Assembly (NCBI GenBank): GCA_002221725.1
Contig: NJFT01000227.1
Span: 1 to 64,000, forward strand
From: Scedosporium boydii
Taxonomy: Eukaryota; Ascomycota; Sordariomycetes; Microascales; Microascaceae
Direction: 5' to 3'
DNA length: 64,000 bases
Shown: piece by piece, positions 26,827 through 39,781 of the stretch
Layout: each line of letters starts with the position of its first letter
Position numbering within the stretch: the first letter of the stretch is position 1
Made by a program: the position numbers and the translations under genes
Notes under the pieces: model-generated
The model's database searches: none
Told to the model about the DNA's origin: nothing
Seen by the model: only the letters and a program-made list of their open reading frames with translations

Positions 26827-29088
26827 GGACGCCGCCGTCCTCGTAGTCGGTAGCATCATTATTTGCTTCGGAACTCTCTGGACCGGGATGGGCGGGGGGT
26901 TGGAGTTGAGAGGGGAGACCGCAATGGCGTTGACTGCGGGTTTGGGATGGGCGATTTGGTGATGCTCGAGGATTTTGAAAGTTGACGGTGGAGACTTCCG
27001 AATTTGAGAGGTGCAATTGGGTGATTACGAGAGCCGTGATTGGCTGGATTGGGGGGAATGGACTTTTGGCTTATGTAATTAGACCTGGCGACTGAGGTAC
27101 AAGATACAAGGGCCGAAAGACAAAAGGTACAAAAGTACATGTTGAGATTGAGGGCATCACGACTTCAATCTTAACATCTCCATTCTCTGTTTGTTCAGGG
27201 AGGGGGCTCAGACTCGATTAGAACATTGGAACACTTGGAACACACGAGTCACGGTAGGCCGAAAGAGGCAAGGGACAAGATTCAGATCAGTGATCAGTGA
27301 GTTCATATTATTTTTCCTCTTCCTTCTCCGGTTATCCCAGTCTTACGCAGACCAGGGAATGTTGGAGATTGAACTCGCGGAAGCTAAACTAGAATACAAC
27401 ATGCAGACTTTTGGCACCGTAGCGAGTGGCACGCATGTCAAGATGGGGGTTTGCTGACCGCTCATTGTTCCTCGGGCCGTCTTGACAGCGCTATTAGGAC
27501 GGTGTTTTCCCTTTTTTTGTTTCTTTTTTTCTTTTTCCTGTTTTTGGATTTTGGAAACCTTTTGTGCGGAAAAGGATGATGGAAATGGGAGGGCAGAAGA
27601 ATGACGAGAGGCATGCTAACCTGTGTTACACCTTTCCCTCGGCTTTCCAAAAATCCAAAGAGAAATGCTGTAAACAAAAAGAGCAAACAAAGGAAAATGC
27701 ATGAAAAGTAGAAAGGAAAAAAGCCCAAACCCAGCAGCTCGGATACTGAACCTGGTGTGGGAAACCCGGCATCTAGCTCCCACCAGACGGACCGCATCCG
27801 CAAGAGGAGAGATCCAACGCCAGGGAAGAATCGACCGTTGCCCAAACCCAACTCCTCGGTTGACAAGGGACTTGGAGTCCCATCTCGGGAACTTACTCCT
27901 TTTCTCGATCCAGTCCATCGGCTTCGTTTGGCTCGGTGGAAGAAGCTCGTTTCGAAGCGTTGGCGTTTTCTTCCCCCGTAGGCTGGAAAGAGAAGGCTGC
28001 CTCGTAGAGAGAATCAAGACCACTCTTCCACTGGTAGATTCCCAAAATAGCAGCTCGAACTGTAAGTCCCCCCGAGGTGCCGACCTTGTTCTCTCGCGTC
28101 GAAGCAGTCCGTACTACCCCAAACCCCTCGAGAGTCAGAGAGGGGTCAAAATGTGGCGTCCAATCCAAGCAAAAGGAAAAAGAGAATCGTCCCGTAATTC
28201 AGGGACGAAGGAGGGATGAAAAAAAAACATCAAGGCAGGTAGCCGAGGACAATGGTTCAGCCTATCTGTCTGTGATATTCTCAATGGAGACACGCCCCCT
28301 CCATCCCCTCTTCCCCCCGGGAACCCGTACTGGAGGGGACCTTTTTCTCGGGTTGCACAGGCTCTGCATCTCTCGTTTGGTCGTGGCCATTACGGGGCGA
28401 ATCTCCCTTGTGTTTCCCCAGAGCTCGAAAGGTGTGTGTGTGTGTCGTCTCGGTGGTTCGAAGAGGCGGCTGGAGTTCCATTTGTGTTCCCCTCAGGTCA
28501 GGGTTGGAAATGGGAGTTGTCCTTCTGGGTTCGTTTAGTTGAAGAGCTGGGCGGTGTCACAATTGCTTCCCTCACCACGTTGAAGTATCCATGCGGGAGC
28601 AGGGCCAGAAGAACAACGGTAAAAAAGACAAGCAAGAAAAGAACAAGAGAAGAAGAAGAACAAGAGACTAGAAACAAACCCGAGGAAGAAAGAACATGGG
28701 CACACATAATATAACACCGATGAAGCCGACAAAAAAAGAAAAAAAGAAAAAAAAACATAGACAAAAAGATGAAAACAACGTCAAGTACCACCACACTCCC
28801 TCACAAGACAGTTCCGCCGAAAGGCAGAGAGCCACACACTTGCGTCCAATTAGTTCTCTCTTTTTTTTCCATCAGCAATAAAATGACTTTCTTCGAAAAA
28901 AAGAAGGGCTTTGCAGTTCCATGTCCACGTCGTGAGAAACTACAATCAAACAGAATACGCCCGACCACCGCAATGGCTCAAACGCATCCTTATTCCACAC
29001 GTCAGCCCAACAAACAACAAGAACAAACACTCCTCACAGCTCTCCCTAGAGCCAAGGGCGCAAAGATATGGGCCGGAGAGAACTTACC
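26827..29088. other. Intergenic region, no gene seen
   Basis: This spans the promoter of the complex I gene and the 3' region of the Zn2Cys6 gene. A-rich runs at 28725-28765 (U-rich in the minus transcript) fit a 3' UTR. A short TG repeat lies at about 28432-28445. The 172-codon frame at 27701-28219 shows no domain. Confidence 0.55.
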
Positions 29089-30879
29089 CTATGTCGCATG
29101 AAGCCCGGCCACGGCCCGGCGATGTGCCTCCGCCTTCACGCTACTGCCGCCCATGTCGCCATTGCCCGGGCTGCCACCGCTTGCTCCGGACATCAAGTAC
29201 GACGTGCCAGCTCCCACAGAGCCGGGGGGTGGAGGCGGAATCGCCGTGTAGACTTGGCCATTCGCAAGCTGTGGTCCCGAGGATCCAGAGTCGCCTCGAT
29301 GAGGCGAGCCGGAGTACCTATAGGCCAGCTCGGCGCTGGGCGACTGCGTACGCAGGGCGTTCTCGGAGGCGGAGAAAATAGACTCGCTGGCCGAAGAAGC
29401 CTTGAATGAAGCCATATGAGAGGGCTGCTGGGTGGTGGTCGCTTGCTGAACTGAGTGGGCATATGCAGTAGCAATAGGAGAGCCGTCGTAGGCGCTATAT
29501 CCACTCGTAACGTCGGGGATGGTAGTAACGGGAGATGTGTGTGCGCTAGACGCCACCGAAGATCCAACCCTGGCCAGCTGGTAAAGGCTAGTCGACGAGT
29601 CATTTCTGTAAGAAGCCAATCCGCTGGAGCCGGTGAGGCTTCGCGTAGGGGAAGGCAGCATCCTCTCCTTGCTGGAAACACCATGAAGCTGCTGCGGATG
29701 CGACTGCGGCATCGAAGCCGCCACGCTCGTCAGCGAAAAGTTCGAAAGGTCCGCGGCGCTCAGAGGCACCTGGTGCGGCCTGTGCACCAAATTTGGTGAA
29801 TTAGTAGTGTAGGGGTAACCCGGGTCGACATCAATGTAGATGCCTCCGTTCGCAGCGGCGGCGCCGTTGCCATACTTGCTACCCGGACTCAACCTGTTGT
29901 TGGTACCACATTTCAAGGTTAGGCGAGCCTCGTCCTCCAGAGTCAGGCACGGGTACGGATGGTGGGGTTGGGCATGGGCATGGGCATGGGCATGGGTATG
30001 GGCATACTGCAGTCCGTAGTCACCACTATCCTCGGCGTACCCGTTCGACCATCCAGGGACGGGCCCGTAATATGGCTTTCCGGCATAGGGGTACGCCGAG
30101 CCGGGGCTTTGCCGGTACGAGCCCAGCATCTCGCCAGATGCCATGGCGGGTAAGCCGTCAGGAGAGAACTGACTGACGGCCGGGCTCATAGATACGCTGC
30201 CTCGGGCGTGGTACGCTCTTGCCGTGTCCATATTATATCCAAAGCTGGATTCGTTCCTTAATATCGTTTCCCTCGAGGATACCTATTTTCGGATAACAGT
30301 CGCTGGGTGTTAACCTAGACCATACGTGAAAAAGAAGTGGGAGGGGGAATGTGTGTGAACGAAAAAAAAAAAAACAAAAAAAACAGTCCCGGGATCTGTA
30401 CTGACTCGAAGGAAGAGGCAGGTTTCCACTCCCGCGTTCTTGCAGTTGTGACATTGCTGTCCATTGCCGGGATCTCCGCTACATCGTATCTTCCGCTTCC
30501 TACATCGTCCACACTGAAAAGCCAAAGAGTAAATACCAAGTCAGCAATCATCGAAGTTCAAGCTGGGAACAAAGGGAAAAGAAAGTGAAAGGTAGCCGTC
30601 TCCGATGTCTTGACTGCATCTCAGGAGGGTCTCGAGAACCGGCATTCCCGCTACTCGCAGCTCTCAAACACACGTCCCACGACAAAGAAAGTCCTCAAAG
30701 CACAGTCCCGAGCAACGGAACACGGATGTGTGACTTCGGCAGAGGAGGATGCCGCCCCCTCTAGAAAGAAGGAAAGCAAAAAAAAACGAAGGTGGGGGAG
30801 AGACATGGTCAAGACCTACGGCAACAGCGATGCGCTTCCTTGGGGGGTTATTATCCGACTCCTTCTCTCGTTCCGCCAT
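29089..30879 (-). CDS. Zn(II)2Cys6 transcription factor, function unknown
   Basis: Three exons (30820-30879, 30406-30513, 29089-30282; minus strand) give 453 residues. The start at 30879 is in strong context (ACC ATG G). An in-frame ATG at 31002 is possible but would add an unstructured Arg/Ser/His stretch. Residues 15-52 form the zinc cluster: basic RKRIAVA, then C21-x2-C24-x6-C31-x9-C41-x2-C44-x7-C52. The introns bracket the cluster, so all six cysteines lie on the 108-nt second exon. The long C-terminal part is Ser/Pro/Ala/Tyr-rich, with an alternating His-Ala run and a PPPPP segment. I see no middle homology (fungal_trans) domain. It should be a nuclear DNA-binding regulator; the target pathway cannot be read from sequence. 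Confidence 0.88.
29971..30005 (-). repeat. Hexanucleotide repeat coding His-Ala
   Basis: GGCATG-type hexamers (+ strand) repeated about six times encode alternating His and Ala in the Zn2Cys6 protein. It is a likely site of length polymorphism. Confidence 0.85.
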
Positions 30880-33800
30880 GGTCGTTGTTCGTATGTGAGG
30901 ATCGTGGGAGGATGTGTGATGGCATCGACGATCTGAAAAATACGGGGGACCGCGGCGACTATATCGTCTGGCATCCGGTGGGTAGCAGACCGAGCTGGCC
31001 ATATTTACGTCTGCTGATTGGGAGGGGGTGTGTGCTTTTTGGCTCGAAGACGTCCCTAGGATCGCCCCGGGGAACAAGAAGAAAGGATTGAGAAGACGGT
31101 GAAGCTCTTAGGGGGTGGGCTTGTCTAGTGCTTGCTCCGTACGTGTCAATGACTTTTCCTTGCTATTCATACTTACACGAGCCCAAATAAAAACAACAGG
31201 CTGGACGTAAGACCTCGCTGGCCAATGGTAGGAATGAGAGGCGGGAGATGAAGTTTGGATCTTACCAGCATAGCCCAGCATATCCCAGAAAGTGGAGAGG
31301 GCGTGTGGTGTCGTATCGCTGCTGCAAACACTTCCCGACTCAGTGATCTCCACAACAAGCTATGGGGCGTGGGGAGGAGTGAGCCCCAGAGAAACGTGGA
31401 GCTGAGAAGAGCTGATGCAGCGCGTTGTAGCGTATGTTTGAGACTTGCCCTTCTTTTCGCCTCGGTCAAGACCAACGGCTCTGCTGACCGTATCTTTTCC
31501 GGGACAGGGATTGGGTTTGGCAATGAAAACTGATGCGTTGGGCGGAGGGGAGGTGCAAGGAAGCGGGATGAAAGAGAGATGGGATGGGAGGGTTGCGTGT
31601 CGTATGTTGCCGTCCGTCGGGATCTGGGTCGATTCCCCTGGAACTTTTCTATTTCCCTACTGTCTGGCTCCCAGAAGTGCCACGTCCCTGGGGTTCTGGT
31701 CCCTTGACTCGAGGTGGAATTCTGCCTCCCTTCTCGTGTATGGCCTGGAACGGGGCGTACGGCTTGCCGAGACTCGCGGTGTCATTAAGTCTTTCCCGAA
31801 TCTAGAAAAGAAACCCGTTGCCTATCAATGGGGCCATCCCTATTTCACAACCAATTCGTCAGACTCTTGCATGTTTCTTCCATCAGCTGGGACTTGCAGG
31901 GCCGGGTAAGTTGAGAGTCCCTCAATACCTCTAATTGGTCTGTAGAGAGATAAACAGAAAAGGGTGGGCGATAATCTAGTGACGAAAGGGCCTCGTCATA
32001 AAACCGTTGTTGCTGACCTCTCGTGTAGTGTTTGGTCTCACAGAAGATGAGTGATTGCCCTTCGTCCCCAGGTGTAAGTCAGGCCAGCATCTGCCTTTCA
32101 CCGTAGATGGGCGGAACTTTGCTGCTGAAGAAGAAGAGAGCCGGTACTCAGAAGAGTTGCTACAGGTTGAAGGAGAAGTAGAGAGAGAGGCGAGAAGAGA
32201 ATAAATGAGAGATCTGGGATGGGGGAGGATAGCCATGTTGAAGAAGACATGTAAAGCACTGGTAGCTTTCATGTTGTTGTACTGTTCCTGTACGACCTTC
32301 GAAGTAGGCAGAACGAGGGCACCATCAGATATCGCGAACGCTTTGGGCCTCGCAATACTGTAAACGGCTGCCAATTTTTCAACATCTGCTCGCACTCCAC
32401 CGTCCACACTCTCTCCTGGGAGTAATATCGACGAGCAGATGTTTGCTCGAAACTGCTTCCACGGGTCCAGGCTACGTTAGAGCAACTCCTCGCAACTCCT
32501 CGCATCTCACGCCCCGCTTAGGCCCTCAAATGTTGTGGTATGGCGGCCTTCTCTCACATCGTACACGCCCCCAAGATACAATGATTGTATCACCCTTCCA
32601 AACCCTCTCAGTCCCCTCCTCCCCAGTTCAAGGCCTGGTGAACCGGCACTCACAGCTCGCTTCAGCCATACTAATCGACCAGGGGGACAAAATGAAAGAA
32701 GAAAAAAATAATAATAAAATTTAAAACAAAAAAAGGACGCTGCCCTGTCCTCTGTGAAACTTTCACATCGTACTGTCATAGGTGGTATTCGCCCTGAGAC
32801 TTAGAGGCTCGGCTTCATGACCACTTGTCATATCCGACTAGTACCTCTTGCCATATCACCGATGCCTTCGTATCGTTTGGCTCTCCACTCTGTCCCTTGG
32901 TTTCCTTATTCCTCTCTCTTTGCGCATGTGTTATGTGACTCTCGTTGCCAAACGGGGGCGCCAGGCGGCGGTCACTTGCATCTGTACAGGAAACACATAT
33001 GACATTTTTCTATGCCCTCCTTAAACCCCCTTCCTCTTTTCTACCCCACATACTTGTTAACTAGCAATGCGTCTATGTCGGCGCGTTGTTGCTTCCAATG
33101 AGTTGTTTCTTGGTGTCATTGGCATTTTCTGTGCTTCCCCGATTGTGCTGTGAGTGGCATCACTTGGGAAACCGGAATGTTGCCCTTGCCCAATATATTG
33201 GCACCGCACTGGCAATCTACAAACAACATAAAGAAGTGTAAAGTAGCAGACTGGGAGGAGGGCGTGAGGCTACAAATCATTGAGTGACGGAGCACCGAGA
33301 AACATCAGTGAGAGTGTAAAGGGGTATGGGGAGTGTGCGTCATATGGAGTTGGTAAGAGGGCGGGTGTGTCACCAGCCCGGAAATGTTTGATCAATGATG
33401 GTAGAATCGGTGGAATCCCACATCCTGATTCCCCAAAATCGACGCGGGTCTCTGCCGGCTTGCTGCTATGGACTCTGGTAACCACAGGCGGCCACTGGCG
33501 GCCAAGTTCTCTACACCTTAACGCCAGTGACGCGCAGCGTAGTAGCAGATGTATTCGCTCTATGACCATCCCAACTTTGGGATACAGGCAAACCCTGCAA
33601 CAGAACATTCTGGGAGACCTGACCAGCGCAGGTTGTGATTGCGGCAATCCTTGGGAATGGCAGGCGTGGACGTGATTGCTTCTTCGCGCATCCTACCTTG
33701 AATGAAGATGAGGTGGCTACCCTTTCTCACCCCATATCCCTGGGTTTGCGAACAAGCTAAGAAGACCGGTCGAGGAATACAGAAGGCGAGGAGGCGTCGT

Positions 33801-36800
33801 GCTTGTTTGCGCTCATGTACTCACGGAGGTCCAAAGGATCAACATGTCTAATTCAAATCACCAACAACGCCCGAACAGAGACAGAGACAGAGCCGGCACT
33901 AGAACCGGCTAGTTACTTCCCTCGGAGCTATTGTACTGTGCCTCGTCGTAGCCAAGGCTCAGTCCTGTCACTGGGCTATTCACCAACGGTCGCTTGTCTC
34001 GGTTGGCGCCGCCACTATTACTTATCCGGCCCTTCACAACGGGTACCGCAGGAAGCGAACCACGGTAAATATCGATGGGATCGTTAGTCCTCGCCATACT
34101 ATGCTGGGTTATGAATGGCCGGTACGAGGCGGGTGAGGAGCAAGGAGGAAAGCGTCCTTCCTCATTCAGCCAACTACAGCTTCCAGTCCCACTGTCAAAC
34201 GGGAAAACGAAGCATCTGGAAGAAAGAAAATTAAAAGAAAAGCCCATTTCGGGCCGCAAGCGCAAACAAGACGGCACACAAGGACTAGCGCAAGAGGGTC
34301 TGCGGTTATTCACGATGACGAGGGTCCGTTGGAATACTACCTCCCCACGACGTATGCAAGATTGGCCATCATCAGGCCGAGGATTACAAGCAGGGTTAAC
34401 GGCTGTATGCAAGCCCCAGTAGACACATTCGCGGTCCTCCTACTGGTAGACCCAAAGAGATGAGGAGTTGGGCAGAGGCCGCCAGTTGCAGGTATGAGCT
34501 CTCGGATAGAAAGACTGATCAACCACTAGTTGACGAGTAAGGAAAGGGGGGGTATTAGGAAAGCCCATCAGAGGGCGAGGATATCCAAGCTGCCCGTCAT
34601 CTACGGTTATCCATCCACCCCCTTCCCAGGGTTCAATATTGGATACAACACGTGGGCCAACGGCCTTGATCATAGGAAGAGCACACATGATGAGGCTGTA
34701 AACAAGGAAAACCGGACCGTTGAAAAGGTCGGATCGAGAGCGGGAGTGAGGAGGAAGGTGGCCACAATCGGGGACAAGTCGAGACCCGGACAGAAGAGAC
34801 TCCCCCAGACAAGCAAAAACCTCGCCAATATTTGCTAATATGTGCGATCCCACCCTTGAACTTCGGGGTTTGTGCAACTTCTGCAGCACACCTGCAGCAC
34901 CAAGAGAGGGCAAATCCTAACCGGCCGTTGGACGAAAGGAAGGGAAACATCAATAACATGCAGATGCCACGCGAGGTTCACCCCGTCAAATTCTATTTCT
35001 TACCCTCCCACTACTTCGTAGAGGACAGACGTGAGGGTGGGAAATGAAATGTGTACCTCCAGAGAGAATGATAAAAAGAAGGCCGCCGGCCAGAGAAGCA
35101 CCACTTGCAAACGCATTCATCTCGAACCAGGTTCGCCCGACCTCGCAACCCCCAACTCACTGGCAGCAAGCGATATGACACAGGTGAATCGTCACCCTTG
35201 TTAGACCCGGCAATACGTGACAGGTGCTCTGCGACAACTTGATCTTCTTCTCGGCGTTGGCCCAGTAGACAGAGAGAGACGTGCGAGATCATGCTCCGAG
35301 GATGAGAAATTGAAGTCAGAAATGGAATACTACGGCGTCACTGTATGCCGAAGCAGATGAACCAAGCAAACATGCAAGAACTTTTTCATCATCCAGCCAG
35401 CGCCCGGTCCACGTACAACCGGCACCAGAAAACGGGCCTCAATCAACAACAAACAAAACTACAGGCGGTTATCACCGATAGCAAGCTGGGTAATTGGTAG
35501 TAGTAAGTGTACAGAAAAGGGAAAAGACATGGGGAGAAGAGGGGGAGAAAAAAAAAATAAACCCTTGCAGCGGCGGTAGATCATCATGCAGGATGAAGAG
35601 AAAGCGATGAAGAAACAAATAAGAGAAAATACAAAGAAGGAGGAAACGGGGGTATCCTCGTCCTGAGCTTTGACATGGGTCAGCACTGGGTAAACCAGAA
35701 GATGCTGGATCGATTCGCACGAAGCGAGAAACGAGGGGCTGTAAGAGCCGAGCTGGCGTTACACGAACTGTACCACATCATGGATCCTGTCCGAACTGAA
35801 GGCAGGGAATGATATGGTGTTTTGAGATTCGAGCCGTTCGCCCAGGTCGAGACCCAGAATCGTCTCATCCATCCACTGCGACCTTCAGCGCCACCACCAC
35901 TTGGGCCCCGACCGGCACCACGAAGCCGTTGGGGGGCGAGGAAGCGCCATCTCGTCGAGGAATACGCATTGGGGGTTGCCCGCGAGAGAGGAGATCAATC
36001 CGTTTACCGCAATCAAGCCACGAATCCTAATCTTTTGACACGAATGCGTCGGCGGAAAACGTCGATCAGTTGAATGCCACAGAGAGCGAAGAAGGCAAAA
36101 GCCATTATGCAAGCAGCATCCCCCTTACAATCATTCCAAACCTTATAACGATTGATTGTACTGGCTTATCCCGCTGTTGTCAATACCGTTGCGTGCAGTC
36201 CGTGGAGCACGCCACCGTGCAGCATACCCCCTTATACGGGAAAGCCATTAGGTTGTGCGACTGTAGCAGCTTCCATCCATCTGCGAGTGCCTTGCTTACT
36301 TGGCCAACTCTCGTCTGAACCAAACCGACCCCTCCGTTGGCAATGCTGGCCCGGCCAAGTGGTGACGGACAAAAGAGGTGGAATGACGATCCTGGTATAG
36401 ACGAGATTTGAGGCGGCTGTCAGGGGAATTGGGAACCTGACCCTGCACCCGCTTGGTCGGAACGGACATCGTCCCCCCAGGAAAACCCCCTTTCTTCTTT
36501 TTGTTTCCTTCTCTACACCCCTTTGTCCCAACGCTAGGGAATAGGGTCGATTTCATGAAGGGCAGCGTAGCCGCGGGCTTGAGAGAGCATGCAGAATTCC
36601 CGAATCCGCCCCGGACACCGCTTGCCTCCTCCTCCATCTGCGGGACACCCAAGCAGTCTAGGGTTTTCTTTTTTAGATCTGGGTGTAAACCTGTGAAAAT
36701 CCGTTTCGCAGATGAGATTCGTAACAAAAATCCCACGGCTTCGGCCGTGCTAGGAAGGACCGTAGCTTTGCCACTCATGACGTCTTATGAGGCAACCTTC

Positions 36801-39781
36801 CGTCAACTTCATCTCGAGAGTAGAAGGTATTCGTCTTCGCAAGGGGTCAGGACGGCAGGATGCCTCACCGCACTGGCCGAGGGGTAGTTTGGACAAAGGC
36901 CGACACAACTCGGCTGCTATCATCTGGTTGAACTCTTCTCATTCTCCACTCCAGCTGATACACGCAACAACCAACTCCAACCATCATCATTTTCGTGGAA
37001 TAAAACAGTAAACATCATCTTCTTCTTTTCGTCAATATGGGTTTGTCCTCTGTCCACGGGAGACAAAAAAGACCCCCAGAACCGAGCACATGCAAGACAT
37101 CCACAGCCAAGACTCCCAAATGTAACCACTCTCCCAGCTCAGCTTTTCGTATTTGGCCGCCAACATCTCAAACCCATGCCCAACCTCACGGCGTGCGACA
37201 CGGGCGATACTCCTCTCGCTCTATTTGATAATGACATTTCCCAACGCAAGGGCTAGACCAAGCCCCCGGGGAGACGCAAGAAATGCTTCCGAATGCTTCT
37301 TCATGTGGCACATATCGTACTTTTGGCCAGCTGCCCGTACGACAGCGCGACAGCCCTGGAGAATGAGGGGATCGGAGGAGAGAATGCGTTAGTGGAAGAA
37401 AGAAGAAAGACTGTGAGAAAAATAGAGAAAGGAAGACCAAAGGCAGATGTCGGTACCCGGAGTCGTGATACCATATCTGACTCTGCGATTGGACCGGTCT
37501 AACAGAGGAAAACGTAGCATTTAATCAAGAGATGGCGAAGAACAGTGTGCGGCCGTTGGGGGTTGACGGATGGGGCTCGATCTTCATTGTGATTTATTAC
37601 TTGGCGAGTTAGACTAGACGACTATCTCCGGTAGGATCATGGCCCAGAAACGGGCGAGGTTGGAGATCTGTTAAAAAAAAGAGTGTAGGAAGAAAGTACA
37701 GTCTCAGGAGACTAAAGTAACATGTTTCCGACCTGATAGCCTTGTGATAAAGACATGTACGGTCCTTTGGCTTGGGCGTATGGTCAATCTGCTGGCTCGT
37801 GTCCATCCGAAGGAGTTTGGCAAAGTGAGAGACGCCCAGAGATGTAGCCGTTTTGATCGAGCCCCTTATTCATATTTGAAGGGGCATGCTCGCTCAGACG
37901 AAGGCTTGACAGAACTCATTCCAATTCGGAAGGGTCTCTGTCGAACGACAGCCCGCGCAGACTCGAGTTGCGATTCCTGGCCGTTACAGTGGCGTCCGTG
38001 TGTCTCTCGTCTTCCACCAGCTTCATACCGAAGCTTGACAGATGAAGCCCAATGTAGTACGGGTCAGCAAAAAGACAAAAGAAAAACAAGGAGGAGTCCA
38101 CCTCGAGCTTTGGTGATACCGACCAATGGGACGAATGAAAACAGAGTCCATCATTACACGACCTGTGAAACAGGGCGATAGAATATAAATCTAGAAGTGA
38201 CAGGGATGGGGCGATTGACAAACCAGAGAGCAAGTCAAGCCTTCCACACCACGCCGCACAGCCCCGCATGGCGGTATTAAAAAGAAAGCTGACCTCTGTG
38301 TTCTCGTGGTATATTGGTGTCGACGGCTGGGAGCAGGCATCCGACTGTGGGGTTAATAGCATCAAGTGGACGTCTGACACGTTTGTAGAGGGATGGGGGG
38401 ATTCAGCATTGCGGACCCTCGGGGAGTGATCGACGGATATGTCAACCCCGTCAATTGGAACGGGATATACACTGAAGACTCGATACGGCGTCATTCACGA
38501 GGTGTAGGTGCTGGGTCAGAGGAGGTAGTACACGAGGGCCCTTGCAGTGTGGTGGCTGATTTTAGAAGAAGACGAGAGGGGGGGAAAGAAGGCGCAGAGC
38601 GAAAAAAAGTGGGTGGGTGGGGGAGGAGGAAACCCGGGACGCAGGCCAATGTAGGCAACAAGGAATACGAGTAATGTTGTCACAGTTTCCAGGGTTGACG
38701 TGAAGATGAGGGGATTCATCAGACTTCCCCCTTGTTTCTCTGACGCCGAGAATCCTGACGGTCTCGAGATGCGACGCAAGTCCGATATTGGGCAGGGAGA
38801 ACGTGTACGGTACCCGGCGAGATATGAGAAATGACAGCTATCTCTCCGAAGATGATGGATGGTAACGCCACGACATCCTTCTGGCTTTAGCCTCTCTCCA
38901 TCGTTCGAAGGTGGGGGTAAAGTTGATCAAGATGGTTGTCCCGAAAGATACGAAAGGTGAGGTGCAGCCTCAAGGCGGGTGGGCAAAGACAAGCTGCTGG
39001 CTTCCGCGGCTCCAAGAACAGTGCCCGATGAAAGGATCATCCACAGTCCATTGATGTCTTCCTTTCGCTCTATCATTGGTAAAAAAAATAAAAAAAAAAA
39101 TGTCTTTCATCTCTGCCAAGGAAGAAAGGCCAGTACCATCGGTGGATGGGATTCATGATAGGACCCTGCCTTGACCTGCCCAATTTAGCTCGTTTCTGTG
39201 TTTCCTCGAAGTCGTGCTCAGTAGCGGCGCCAAGCATACCAGATGCTTCTTGTGCCAGGCACCGCATGTGTCATACCTTCCGAAGAGCAACACGAGGCAT
39301 GTCTGAAACCGGGGGACGCTGTCATTATTGACTATCTCGAGATTTCGGCGCATGAAAGAAATATCACCCAGGATGTAGTGTAGCAACGGTCACGAAAGTC
39401 GAAAGTGTGACCATGGATGTCTGATGCCGAATACCCACTCAATGATCCCAAGTATGACTGGTCAAGGGAGGACCGAATATTAATGACAGCTCACGATGCT
39501 CAGGAGAACAGGAGGACACTCTTCCATGTGGCGGGCCAGTGTATCTTTATCTACCCAAAGGGGCAGCATATTAGCTTGAATTACTGCCACTGGTAGCCAA
39601 GCTTTGAGTCTAGCGTTGACCCCGAGTATTGACCCTGGGCATGCCAGTGTCTCGAACGGCGGCATGACAAGATTCAAATCCGGATCCCAATAGCAAGGAA
39701 AATGTCGCAGGCCGAACTTGGTAATGACGCACTCGGATGTGAACAATATAGCGATAAGAATTAGGCAGGCGGACATCACAG
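30880..39781. other. 8.9 kb region without a recognisable gene
   Basis: No domain, tRNA or transposase was recognised on either strand. Base composition looks like the surroundings, with no AT-rich RIP-like block. Frames up to 192 codons occur (37916-38494 -, 33909-34412 -, 36296-36778 -) but their translations are mixed and unlike proteins. A CTACTTCGTAG palindrome lies at 35011-35021, and A runs at 37672-37680 and 39079-39101. The right end holds the 3' side of the cyclophilin gene, and the left end is upstream of the Zn2Cys6 gene. Confidence 0.55.

Noticed and set aside
27701..28219. 172-codon frame between complex I and Zn2Cys6 genes
   Set aside because: Arg/Ser/Pro-rich translation typical of random GC-moderate DNA; overlapped by an equally long antisense frame.
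30820..31002. Longer N-terminus of the Zn2Cys6 protein from ATG 31002
   Set aside because: Possible, but ATG 30879 has much better context and gives the usual short basic lead into the zinc cluster.
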